Assembly (NCBI RefSeq): GCF_014205225.1
Contig: NZ_JACHNB010000001.1
Location: 1,240,001-1,304,000 of the forward strand
Direction of reading: 5' to 3'
Source: Actinoplanes octamycinicus
GTDB lineage: Bacteria; Actinomycetota; Actinomycetes; Mycobacteriales; Micromonosporaceae
Length of the DNA stretch: 64,000 nucleotides
The notes beneath the pieces were generated by a model. It searched no databases and had not been told where the DNA came from. It was given only the letters and a program-made list of their open reading frames with translations. The position numbers were made by a program, and so were the translations under genes. Within the stretch, counting starts at the first letter, position 1; each line of letters begins with the position of its first letter. Of this stretch, positions 34,498 through 42,101 are shown piece by piece.

Positions 34498-34534
34498 GCT
34501 AGCTCCTGCAAGCAAAGTGCTAACAGGAGCTAGC
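34498..34534. promoter_or_regulatory. Palindromic operator upstream of the XRE-hbhA genes
   Basis: 11-bp perfect inverted repeat GCTAGCTCCTG/CAGGAGCTAGC with a 15-base centre. Together with GTTAGC (34485) and GCTAAC inside the loop it gives four GYTARC half-sites in 50 bases. Starts 22 bases upstream of the XRE ATG, so it probably overlaps the promoter and binds the encoded regulator. It could alternatively form a leader hairpin. Confidence 0.65.
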
Positions 34535-34571
34535 GTGAAGCGCGTCACCCGGAGGAAACTCAGGGTGACCC

Positions 34572-35483
34572 CTACCAGACCGCGCGGACCTCGCCGACCG
34601 GGCGGCCGCCACCCAGCACCGGCTCCTCGATCAGCGGCGGCTCCACCCCGAGCTTCCGCAGGGCCGCGAGCAGCACCGGCACCCGTGCCCGGGCGCTGCC
34701 GTCGGAGATCTTCACCGCGATCCCGCCGACGCCCGGCAGGGCGGCCGCGGACACCCCGTCCGCGCCCCGCTTCACCAGCAGGCCGGGGACCGCGCGCATC
34801 AGCACGGTGTCCTCCGACTCGGGGCCGGCCACCAGCTCCGGACGGGCCCGCATCGCGTCCGCCACCTGGCGTTCCGGGGTACCCGGCGCCGCCTCGACCA
34901 GCCGCAGGAAGGCCCGGGCCAGCGCGTCCGGCGAGATCGCCAGCACCGGCGCGCCACAGCCGTCCACCCCGGCCGCGGCGATCGGCTCGCCGGCCAGCTC
35001 GCTCACCGCGTCGGCGAGCGCCACCTGCAACGGGTGCTTGGGGTCCAGGTACGACTCCAGGTCCCACCCGTTCGCCACACAGGTGGCCAGCATCCCGGCG
35101 TGCTTGCCGGAACAGTTCATCAGGACCGGCGCCGGCTCCCCGCCGGTCCGCAGGTACGCCCGCTTCGCCGTCTCCCCGAGCGGCAGGTCGGCCGGGCAGC
35201 GCAGCGCCTCCGGCCCGAGCCCGGCAGCGGCCAGCATGGCGGTCACCCGCTCCACGTGGAACGGCTCGCCGTCGTGGCTGGCGCTGGCCATCGCCAGATC
35301 GGCGAACTCCCGCGGGACCAGGCCGCTGCGCAGCATGCCGACGGTCTGCAACGGCTTGTTCGACGAGCGCGGGAAGAACGGGCTGCCGGTGTCCCCCACG
35401 CCGGGCCGGCCGGTCAGCGCGACGATCCCGTGGTGCACGCTCTCCACGAAGCCGGAGCGGACCACCTCCGCGACGATGGTCAC
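34572..35483 (-). CDS. Asparaginase (thermolabile L-asparaginase II family)
   Basis: 303 residues; PF06089-type protein with RSGFVESVHHGIVALT, SSNKPLQTVGML, ASASHDGEP, MNCSGKHAGML and DGCGAPV. Hydrolyses L-asparagine to aspartate and ammonia. Cytoplasmic, no signal peptide. Its start overlaps the BKACE stop by four bases, so the two are co-translated. Confidence 0.9.
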   Translation of the reverse strand: MTIVAEVVRSGFVESVHHGIVALTGRPGVGDTGSPFFPRSSNKPLQTVGMLRSGLVPREFADLAMASASHDGEPFHVERVTAMLAAAGLGPEALRCPADLPLGETAKRAYLRTGGEPAPVLMNCSGKHAGMLATCVANGWDLESYLDPKHPLQVALADAVSELAGEPIAAAGVDGCGAPVLAISPDALARAFLRLVEAAPGTPERQVADAMRARPELVAGPESEDTVLMRAVPGLLVKRGADGVSAAALPGVGGIAVKISDGSARARVPVLLAALRKLGVEPPLIEEPVLGGGRPVGEVRAVW

Positions 35484-36322
35484 CGGGCCGGCACCCCGAG
35501 CAGCTCGCGCGCCTGGGCCGGGGTCAGCGGCGGACGCTGGGCCAGCTGGGCGAAGCCGACGGCGCGGGCCACCAGCTGCATGTTCGACTCGACGGGACGG
35601 CCCTTGGCGTACGTGATGGTGTCCTCCATGCCGACCCGCAGGTGGCCGCCGGCGGACAGCGAGGCCAGCATCACCGGGATGGTGCTGCGCCCGATCCCGG
35701 TCGCCGAGAACGTGGTGCCGGCCGGCAGGTCACGGATCGCCTGCTCGCAGGCGACCAGGGCGGCCGCGGTGCCGGGCATCCCGCCGGGCACCCCCATCAC
35801 CAGGTCGACGTGCACGTGCCCGCCGAACGGCAGCCCGTGCTTGCTGAGCAGCCGCTGCAGGGTGGTGAGCTGGCCCAGGTCGAAGATCTCGTACTCCGGG
35901 ACGATGCCGCGCTCCTGCATCCGGGTGTGCAGGCCGACGATGAACTCCCAGCGGTTCAGGAAGACGTCGTCGCCGAAGTTGACGGTGCCCATCGTGCAGG
36001 AGGCCATCTCCGGGGCCGCGTCCAGCACGGCCAGCCGATCGGCCTCCGGGTCGGTCACCGCGCCGCCCGACGAGAGCTGCACGATCAGCCCGGTCGACTC
36101 GCGCAGCGCGGCCACGGTGGCCCGCAGCCGGCCCTGGTCCAGGGTCGGCCGGGCGTCCGCGTCCCGGATGTGCACGTGGATGATCGAGGCGCCCAGCGCC
36201 TCACACTCTTTCGCGGTGGCGACCAGCTCGTCCAGGGTCACTGGCAGAGCCGGCACGTCCGCCTTGCTGCTCTCCGCGCCGGTCGGGGCGACGGTGATCA
36301 AGGTGCCGGTCATGCCGGTCAT
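35480..36322 (-). CDS. BKACE family (3-keto-5-aminohexanoate cleavage-type) enzyme
   Basis: 280 residues; PF05853 TIM barrel: ITVAPTG, GASIIHVHIRD (Zn-binding HxH), LSSGGAVTD, GGHVHVDLVMGVPGG (second His pair), GHLRVGMEDTI. These enzymes condense beta-keto acids with acetyl-CoA. The substrate of this member is not readable. It is coupled to an asparaginase, hinting at amino-acid catabolism. Confidence 0.88.
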   Translation of the reverse strand: MTGMTGTLITVAPTGAESSKADVPALPVTLDELVATAKECEALGASIIHVHIRDADARPTLDQGRLRATVAALRESTGLIVQLSSGGAVTDPEADRLAVLDAAPEMASCTMGTVNFGDDVFLNRWEFIVGLHTRMQERGIVPEYEIFDLGQLTTLQRLLSKHGLPFGGHVHVDLVMGVPGGMPGTAAALVACEQAIRDLPAGTTFSATGIGRSTIPVMLASLSAGGHLRVGMEDTITYAKGRPVESNMQLVARAVGFAQLAQRPPLTPAQARELLGVPAR

Positions 36323-36358
36323 CCTGCCACGCCGCGGGCCGCTCCTCCCGATGCGGAA

Positions 36359-36379
36359 AAAACCGCTTCCCGGTACGCC
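36359..36379. repeat. 21-bp dispersed word, copy 1
   Basis: An AAAACCGCTTCC - CGGTACGCC word, identical to 62422-62442, in the 100-base gap between BKACE and ygfZ. A degenerate relative lies at about 30644-30668 in reverse orientation. Confidence 0.6.
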
Positions 36380-36424
36380 GGCCGCCCGCCGACTGGTCGC
36401 CGTCGGCCGCCGGCTCCTCCGCCG

Positions 36425-37462
36425 TCAGCTGTCGATCGCCGCCGCCGACTCGCCCACCGTCAGCCGGGCGTCGTCGGCCACGTTCCGCTTCACCACCGCC
36501 AGCGCGACCATCCCCAGCTCGTGGTGCCGCACCGCGGTCCCGACGAACCCGACCGCCCGCCCGTCCAGCTCGACCGGGGTGCCGTGCGCCGGCGGGTGAT
36601 CGGTGGCCACCCCGTCCAGGTGCAGCAGCACCAGGCGGCGCGGCGGGCGGCCCAGGTGGTGCACCCGGGCGATGGTCTCCTGCCCCCGGTAGCAACCCTT
36701 GTCCAGGTGCACCGCGGTGGCCTGGAACTCCGCCTCGGCGGGGATCGTCTTGTGATCGGTCTCGTGACCCAGGCGCGGCGTCCGGGCGGCGACCCGGATC
36801 GCCTCGTACGCCCACAGGCCGGCCCGGGGCACGCCGAGCTTCTCGATCACCGAGGTCTTCGCGTGCCGGGGGACCAGCAGGTCCACCCCCAGCGGGACCC
36901 GGCGAGCCAGGCCGCCCTCGAACGGTCGTACGTCATAGCGCGCCGTGGCCTCGGGCGGCACGGACCCGGCGGCGAACTTGGGACCCGGCACCGCGCCGAT
37001 CCGGGGTGCCGCGAGCTCCGGGAAGAGGTCCGCGGCGGCCGGGCCGATCAGGGACAACACGGCGATCTCGGACGTCGCGTCGCGCGGCTCGACCCGAGTG
37101 AAGAACCGCATCATCTCCAGATACTTCAGCAGACCGGCGCCCGCACCCGGCTCGGTGTCCAGCCACGCCGTCGTCCCGTCCTCGGTGACGAACGCGTGGT
37201 GTTCCACATGCCCGTGCGGCGACAGCACCAGCAGCTCACTGCCCTGATTCGCCGAGATCGCGGAGAGATGCTGCGTGGTCAGCGTGTGCAACCAGCTCGC
37301 GCGCTCGTCGCCCGGAACGGCGAGCACCTCCCGGTTCGACCGGTCGACCAGGCCGACCGCGGTCTCCAGGAGCCGCTGCTCCTTCATCGGGTCACCGAAA
37401 TGGGCGGGCACGCCCGCGTCCGCCGAACTCGGGTCGAGATCCTCGACCATGATCACGGTCAC
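36425..37462 (-). CDS. ygfZ: Folate-binding protein YgfZ (iron-sulfur cluster repair)
   Basis: 345 residues. GcvT-like fold with the diagnostic motif KGCYRGQE, plus LHTLTTQHL, FEGGLARRVPLGVDLLVP. YgfZ-type proteins use tetrahydrofolate to maintain certain Fe-S enzymes such as MiaB. The GTG start at 37462 overlaps the Fur-family stop (GTGA) and has AAGGAG upstream. Confidence 0.9.
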   Translation of the reverse strand: MTVIMVEDLDPSSADAGVPAHFGDPMKEQRLLETAVGLVDRSNREVLAVPGDERASWLHTLTTQHLSAISANQGSELLVLSPHGHVEHHAFVTEDGTTAWLDTEPGAGAGLLKYLEMMRFFTRVEPRDATSEIAVLSLIGPAAADLFPELAAPRIGAVPGPKFAAGSVPPEATARYDVRPFEGGLARRVPLGVDLLVPRHAKTSVIEKLGVPRAGLWAYEAIRVAARTPRLGHETDHKTIPAEAEFQATAVHLDKGCYRGQETIARVHHLGRPPRRLVLLHLDGVATDHPPAHGTPVELDGRAVGFVGTAVRHHELGMVALAVVKRNVADDARLTVGESAAAIDS

Positions 37463-37881
37463 TCCGACTCCTTGCACTTGCCGCAGACCCCGAACAGGGA
37501 GACGTGCCCGACGTCGACCCGGAAGGCGCGCTCGTCGCGCAGCCGGTCACAGACCGGCAGCAGCACCGCCGGATCCATCTCCTCGATCGACCCGCAGGAC
37601 CGGCAGACCAGGTGCACATGCTGGTCCTCGCCGGCCGGATGGTAGGTCGGCGAACCGTGCGAGAGATGGGTGTGGTTGACCAGGCCGAGCTCTTCCAGCA
37701 GCTCCAACGTCCGGTAGACGGTGGTGATGTTGACGCCGGCGACCCGCTCCCGGACCGCGTTGTGCACCGTCTCGGGGGTCGCGTGACCGAGCTCGTGCAC
37801 CGCCTCCAGGATCAGCTGGCGCTGCGGGGTGAGCCGCAGGCCGCGCTCGCGGAGCATGGCGGCAAGCGAAGTGGCGGACAC
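37459..37881 (-). CDS. Fur-family metalloregulator, Nur-like
   Basis: 140 residues. Winged helix RGLRLTPQRQLILEAVHELGHATPETVHNAVRERVAGVNITTVYRTLELLEELGLVNHTHLSHGSPTYH, metal-site HVHLVCRSC and a second CxxC (CGKC). Closest to the streptomycete nickel regulator Nur, by LTPQRQL-LEAV, HATP, NI-TTVYRTLELLEELGLV and the pairing with ygfZ. Fe or Ni could be the true effector. GTG start; an upstream in-frame GTG at about 37908 would overlap the divergent gene. Confidence 0.85.
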   Translation of the reverse strand: MSATSLAAMLRERGLRLTPQRQLILEAVHELGHATPETVHNAVRERVAGVNITTVYRTLELLEELGLVNHTHLSHGSPTYHPAGEDQHVHLVCRSCGSIEEMDPAVLLPVCDRLRDERAFRVDVGHVSLFGVCGKCKESE

Positions 37882-37909
37882 CCCACGAGCATAGTTCGCT
37901 AGTTTCACG

Positions 37910-38641
37910 GTGATGAACGAGCAGATCCTGGTGTCCCCGGCCGATCTGATGGGCGACGGGGTGTTCGAGACCCTGCACCTGCGCCCGTCCGGCCCCTGGC
38001 TGCTCGACCAGCATCTCGACCGGCTGGCAAGGTCCGCCGCGCTGCTCGGCCTGCCCCCGCCGCCCCCGGTCACGCCCCCGGCCGGCCAGACCGGTGTGAT
38101 GCGGATCATCTACACCCGGAACCTGTTCCACGTCGGCGTCACCCCGATCCCGGAGCAGGTGCTGCGCGAACGCCGGGACGGGATCCGGGTGCTCAGCGCC
38201 GGCCTCGGCGTGTCCGCCGGGCGGCAGCCCCCGTGGTCGCTGTCCACCGCCAAGACGCTGTCCTACGGCACCAACTTCGCGGCCCGCCGCTGGGCGGCCC
38301 GGCACCGGGCCGACGACGTGATCTGGACCGCGATCGAGGGGCAGGTGCTGGAGGCCCCGACCGCGTCGGTGGTCTGGCTGGCCGGCGACGAGCTGGGCAC
38401 CGTCCCGTGGGAGGAGGCCGGCATCCTGCCCGGCATCACCGCCGCGCACCTGCTGTCGCTGGCGCCGTCGGTGGGCCTGCGCCCGGTCCAGCGAATGATC
38501 ACGCTGCCGGAGCTGGCCGCGGCGGACACGATCTGGCTCACGTCATCCGTCCGCGGTCTCGCCGAGGTGGTCACGCTCGACGGGGTGAACAGGAAGCGAT
38601 CGCCGTGGACGGCCCGGTTCCTGAGGCTGCTCGGCTTCTGA
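37910..38641 (+). CDS. Class IV aminotransferase-like protein (aminodeoxychorismate lyase type)
   Basis: 243 residues. PLP Lys in STAKTLSYGTNFAARRWA; DDVIWTAIEGQVLEAPTASVVWL; LPGITAAHLL, all typical of PabC/IlvE fold type IV. Aminodeoxychorismate lyase (p-aminobenzoate for folate) is likely, but D-amino-acid transaminase cannot be excluded. It sits next to a folate-dependent ygfZ gene. GTG-ATG double start; no clear RBS, so it may be leaderless. Confidence 0.82.
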   Translation: MMNEQILVSPADLMGDGVFETLHLRPSGPWLLDQHLDRLARSAALLGLPPPPPVTPPAGQTGVMRIIYTRNLFHVGVTPIPEQVLRERRDGIRVLSAGLGVSAGRQPPWSLSTAKTLSYGTNFAARRWAARHRADDVIWTAIEGQVLEAPTASVVWLAGDELGTVPWEEAGILPGITAAHLLSLAPSVGLRPVQRMITLPELAAADTIWLTSSVRGLAEVVTLDGVNRKRSPWTARFLRLLGF

Positions 38642-38659
38642 GCCCGCTCGTCAGCGCCC

Positions 38660-38840
38660 CAACTCACCCGTCGCAACCCGCATGTCCCACTCGCGGTCGC
38701 AACTCTCCAGTGGCAACTCGCCGTCGCAACCCGCAAGTCCCCCATCGCCGTCGCAACCCGCTGGTCGCAACCCGCAGGTCCCAACTCGCCGTCGCAACCG
38801 GCACGTCGCCACCCGCCAGTCGCAACTCGCCGGTCCCCAC
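38660..38840. repeat. Degenerate short tandem repeats of a GTCGCAAC word
   Basis: About ten imperfect copies of (C/A)(G)TCGCAACYCGCMRGTCC-like units, irregular spacing of 13-21 bases, directly upstream of copy B of the dispersed element. No gene in 38642-39603. Confidence 0.7.
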
Positions 38841-38857
38841 TCCTGAGTCCCCGCCCG

Positions 38858-38949
38858 CCCAGGGGGCGCCAGCCCATCGGTCATCGTGGCGGAAACGGCC
38901 AAGATCCCGCGAGCACCCTGTGGACAACCGCCGCGGGGTGTGTGGACAA
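38858..38949 (+). repeat. Dispersed element with paired DnaA-box-like sites, copy B
   Basis: CCCAGGGGG at 38858, then TGTGGACAA at 38919-38927 and 38941-38949 (starts 22 apart). The middle differs from copies A and D but the block-to-box spacing (61 bases) is kept. Confidence 0.7.
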
Positions 38950-39026
38950 CCCGCTGCGGGTGCGTTCTTGGGGAGTGCGGCGCGGTGCCCCGCGGCTGGT
39001 CGAGGTAGCGGCCACGGCGAGCGATC

Positions 39027-39085
39027 CCCGGCTGGCTCCCATGGGTGTGTCAAGCGCATTGACACACCCATGGGAGCCAGCCGGG
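39027..39085. repeat. Perfect 27-bp inverted repeat with five-base loop
   Basis: Arms 39027-39053 and 39059-39085, loop GCGCA. Fully matched, mixed composition, so it stands out from the GC background. There is no U-tract and the nearest stop is 380 bases upstream, so it is not an obvious terminator. Confidence 0.8.
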
Positions 39086-39153
39086 CCGTTCGTGGCGGCT
39101 GCGGCGGTGACCAGAGGCTTTCTCGCTGCCGCTCGGACTGTTGCGAATCATTT

Positions 39154-39480
39154 TTTGGTACGACTGGGGGTTCTGTGCGACCGGCCCGCGAGGCTGCGGC
39201 CCGGGCACGGCCGTGGCGCGTGTCGTGCGGGTCCGCCTCGGGGACACCGCGAGGCTACGGCCGGGGCGCGGTTGCGGCGCGACGCACGATTCCGGCCAGC
39301 AACGCACGGCTGCGGCGCGACGCACGGTATTGCGGACGGCGGACGCCATGACTCGCGTCGCGGCCGTGGCCAGGTGGGGCCTCGCGATGTGCCCACGGAC
39401 CCGCACGACACGCGTAGCGGTCGGGAGCGGGCCGGGCATCGCGGGCCGGCCGCCACAGGGCTGCCGGTCGTACCGGAAAA
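39154..39480. repeat. Long imperfect inverted repeat (foldback), arms about 95-100 bp
   Basis: The left arm (39154-39254) and the reverse complement of the right arm (39382-39480) share TTTT-GGTACGAC, CTGTG, CCGGCCCGCGA, a 19-bp exact block around 39218-39236, and CGCGAGGC. Estimated identity 75-80 percent by eye. The interior carries a duplicated CTGCGGCGCGACGCACG-like word. Confidence 0.65.
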
Positions 39481-39603
39481 AGATCTGTAAGGGTGCGGGC
39501 GGTGTCGCGGCAGCGGGAATGGTTTGTCAAGAGAGCCGCCGACCGGCTCCGCGGGAGTGCGACGGGGAGCCGACAACCGGCTCCCCGTCGAAAGACGCGT
39601 CCC

Positions 39604-40203
39604 TCAGCCGCCGATCCGGAGCAGCCGCGCCGACATGTGCGGCGTCAGCTTGCTGTTGTCGATCGAGATCTCGTGCGCGTAGAGCAGCGCCGCGTCCACG
39701 ATCCCGAACAGCCGGTGCCCGCCGGTGACGTGCAGCCCGGACGGCGTGTACGCCACCGCGTCCGTCCCCATCTCCAGCCGGGTGGTCGCCGCCTTGCCGA
39801 GGTACAGCTCGGCAACGCCGTCCGGCCGGATCATCGTGGCTTCCATCTCGTCGCCGGGCCGGCCGTCGACCAGCACCGGCCGCCAGAAGCCGGACTCGGT
39901 GAGCGCCTGCCCGAGCGGCTGCGACTCGTCGTCGAGCAGCCAGGCCCGCGACTCGTAGCGCAGGAAGTCCCGCCCGTCGTGGCTGATCCGGATCTCCTGG
40001 GCGAAGTTGTAGTCCTCCTCCGCCGGGAATCCGCCCTGGCCCCGCCCGCGCCACAGGCCGACGAACGGCAGCAGCCCGAGCAGCGACGGGTGCAGGTCGG
40101 GACCGACCCGCAGGTCGTGGGTGTCCTCGTAGGGATAGGCGTCGACCGGCGGGGCGTTCAGCCACGGCGGCGGCCCCAATGGGTTGTCCTGCTCGCCGCT
40201 CAC
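39604..40203 (-). CDS. FABP-like/nitrobindin family protein
   Basis: 199 residues. Beta-barrel family with the early signature LLPFVGLWRGRGQGGFP and the C-terminal H-ISIDNSKLTPHMSARLLR. Nitrobindin-type members bind heme and act on peroxynitrite. GTG start at 40203 has GAGGGGG upstream and overlaps the stop of a 34-residue membrane peptide by four bases. A longer frame upstream is not supported. Confidence 0.85.
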   Translation of the reverse strand: MSGEQDNPLGPPPWLNAPPVDAYPYEDTHDLRVGPDLHPSLLGLLPFVGLWRGRGQGGFPAEEDYNFAQEIRISHDGRDFLRYESRAWLLDDESQPLGQALTESGFWRPVLVDGRPGDEMEATMIRPDGVAELYLGKAATTRLEMGTDAVAYTPSGLHVTGGHRLFGIVDAALLYAHEISIDNSKLTPHMSARLLRIGG

Positions 40204-40304
40204 CAACGCCCCCTCGAAATACGCATCGCCAAATAGCCGAAACCGCCCGCCAGCGCGCCCATCCCGGCGACCAGCAGGCTCACGAACCCGATCTCCGTAA
40301 CCAT
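40200..40304 (-). CDS. 34-residue single-helix membrane peptide coupled to the nitrobindin-like gene
   Basis: Starts ATG at 40304 and reads MVTEIGFVSLLVAGMGAL-AGGFGYLAMRISRGRW. One membrane helix (about 5-26) and a basic C-terminus (RISRGRW), so it is probably an inner-membrane protein with a cytoplasmic tail. Stop and next start share GTGA, typical of translational coupling. Nothing is known of its function; a leader for the downstream gene is also possible. Confidence 0.6.
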   Translation of the reverse strand: MVTEIGFVSLLVAGMGALAGGFGYLAMRISRGRW

Positions 40305-40330
40305 GTCCGGCCCATCTTATGCTGGCCCGT

Positions 40331-40693
40331 ATGGCACGTTTGCTGGTCGTCAAGGCCACCGCCGGCGCCGACGCCCCGGAACGCTGCAACCAGGCGTTCA
40401 ACGTGGCGACCACGGCCGCGACCGCCGGGATCGACGTGTCGCTCTGGCTGACCGGCGAGTCCACCTGGTTCGCCCTGCCCGGCCGGGCCGCCGAGTTCGA
40501 GCTGCCGCACGCCGCGCCGCTGCCCGACCTGATCGAGGTGCTGCTCGAGGCCGGCCGGATCACCGCCTGCACGCAGTGCGCCGCCCGCCGCGACATCGGC
40601 CCGGCGGACGTGCTGCCCGGCATCCGGATCGCCGGCGCCGCGGTCTTCGTCGAGGAGATCATGTCGGACGGCGCGCAGGCCCTCGTCTACTGA
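40331..40693 (+). CDS. DsrE family protein
   Basis: 120 residues: ARLLVVKATAGADAPERCNQAFNVATTAATAGIDVSLWLTGESTWFAL, then CTQCAARRDI. DsrE/F-like fold, with Cys residues in a CTQC pair. Members relay sulfur or have unknown roles. ATG 40331 chosen because TTATGCT just upstream looks like a -10 box; an ATG at 40319 would be inside it. Confidence 0.82.
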   Translation: MARLLVVKATAGADAPERCNQAFNVATTAATAGIDVSLWLTGESTWFALPGRAAEFELPHAAPLPDLIEVLLEAGRITACTQCAARRDIGPADVLPGIRIAGAAVFVEEIMSDGAQALVY

Positions 40694-40706
40694 CGCTGCG
40701 CGTCAG
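40690..40706. terminator. Bidirectional hairpin containing both convergent stop codons
   Basis: 7-bp stem CTGACGC/GCGTCAG with a TGC loop. The DsrE stop (40691-40693) and the - strand stop (40703-40705) lie in opposite arms. Confidence 0.55.
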
Positions 40707-41566
40707 GCACGACACCCGGTGGTCACGCTGACCTGCAACCGCTCACCGGACGCGTCGACGACGACCGATTCAGGCCCTTTCCGGTACGCCCATCCGCCCG
40801 CCCCGGCCCACACCGGCGTCACCCCGCCGGGCACCCCGCGCGGCCCGTCCGCGGCGGGGCCGGCCGTCGCCCGGTAGGTGGCCGCCGTCCCGCCCGCCGG
40901 GCACCGGACCGCCTGCACCGAGACGCCCCCGCCGGCCGGCCCGCCGAGCGCCGCCACGGTCTCGGTCAGCGTGGCCGGCGCCGGCTCCCCCGGCGCCGTG
41001 CCGGCCGCACCGGCGTCGCCCGGCGTCCCGGGCCGGCACCCGGTGTCCACGGTCAGCGTCAGCACCTGATCGGCGGCCTGCGCCCGCGCCTCGATCGCGA
41101 TGAAGTCCCCGGCATCGGCGAACAGCGACAACCGGGTCCCCGCGCGGGTCGGCACCACCGCGGCCCGATAGCCGCCCGGCAGCGCCGCCGCCACCGCGTC
41201 CAGCGCGGTCCGGGCCTGCCCCTCGGGCACGTAGAGGAACACGTCCTGACCGGCGCTCGCCCCGTCCCGGACCGGGGTCAGCTCGCACGTCCCGGTCCGC
41301 GGCGCGCCGAGCCGGACCACCCACGGCCCGCTTTGCGCGGCGGCCAGCACCGTCCCGGTCGCCGCCCGCAGCGCCGGCGTCGCCGCCCGCAGGTCCTGCT
41401 GCTCCGGCACGGTCGCCGGATCGTTGCGCACCGACCACCACGAGATCCCGGTCAGCGCCACGACCCACCCGGCCACCACCGCGACCGGCCAGCGCCACCG
41501 GCGCTCCCGACGCGGCGGAGTCACCGGCGTCCCGATCGTCTCTCCCGGCGCCGTCACGGCAGCCAT
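40703..41566 (-). CDS. Membrane-anchored protein of unknown function
   Basis: 287 residues. Basic N-terminus, one membrane helix (about 26-45: WPVAVVAGWVVALTGISWW), then an extracellular Ala/Gly-rich domain with three or four Cys (CELTP, CRPGT, CPAGG, TGCRA). I recognise no domain. Two half-domains of similar Val-rich strands suggest a beta fold. Confidence 0.7.
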   Translation of the reverse strand: MAAVTAPGETIGTPVTPPRRERRWRWPVAVVAGWVVALTGISWWSVRNDPATVPEQQDLRAATPALRAATGTVLAAAQSGPWVVRLGAPRTGTCELTPVRDGASAGQDVFLYVPEGQARTALDAVAAALPGGYRAAVVPTRAGTRLSLFADAGDFIAIEARAQAADQVLTLTVDTGCRPGTPGDAGAAGTAPGEPAPATLTETVAALGGPAGGGVSVQAVRCPAGGTAATYRATAGPAADGPRGVPGGVTPVWAGAGGWAYRKGPESVVVDASGERLQVSVTTGCRA

Positions 41567-41668
41567 GGTGACACGCCCCGAACAGCCCGCCTAACCACCG
41601 CCGCCCCCGAACCACGCTCCGCGAATCGAACCCTCCGTCAGCGGAGCACCCCGGCGAGCCGGACCGCC

Positions 41669-42091
41669 TCAGGCCGCGCCGGCCACCGCCGCGCGGTACT
41701 CCTCGGAGTCGAGGAAGCGCGCGATCATCTCCGCCGTCCCCGGCGTGAACGGCCGCCCGGGCACCTCGTCCCCCGGCACGAACACCATCGCCGCGCCCTC
41801 GCCGAGCACGACGTCGGCCTGGGTGGCCGTGGTCCGCCCGAAGAAGTAGTGCTTCACCCGGCCCTCGGCCGGCAGCTCCTGCCGCGCGAACAGGGTCAGC
41901 TCGCCCTCCGCCCGGACCTGGGCCTCCTCCCACAGCTCCCGGGCCGCCGCCTCGCCGGGCGTCTCGCCGTCCTCGATCGCCCCGCCGGGCAGCCCCCAGA
42001 CGTCCGGGTAGTAGGGCGCCTTGTCGTCGCGCAGCTGGAGCAGCAGCGCCCCGCCCACCCCGACCAGGAACGTGCAGGCGATCTGTTTCAC
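41669..42091 (-). CDS. Nudix hydrolase
   Basis: 140 residues. Nudix box GGAIEDGETPGEAAARELWEEAQV: the GX5E and REUXEE parts are intact, the following Gly is Gln. Substrate unknown. It follows the DinG-like helicase by 10 bases on the same strand, so it is likely in an operon. Confidence 0.9.
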   Translation of the reverse strand: MKQIACTFLVGVGGALLLQLRDDKAPYYPDVWGLPGGAIEDGETPGEAAARELWEEAQVRAEGELTLFARQELPAEGRVKHYFFGRTTATQADVVLGEGAAMVFVPGDEVPGRPFTPGTAEMIARFLDSEEYRAAVAGAA

Positions 42092-42101
42092 CGGGGTCTC
42101 C

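Noticed and set aside
34496..37645. A + strand open frame of about 1050 codons across asparaginase, BKACE and ygfZ
   Set aside because: Covers three convincing - strand genes and is composed of Pro/Arg/His repeats; an artefact of high GC.
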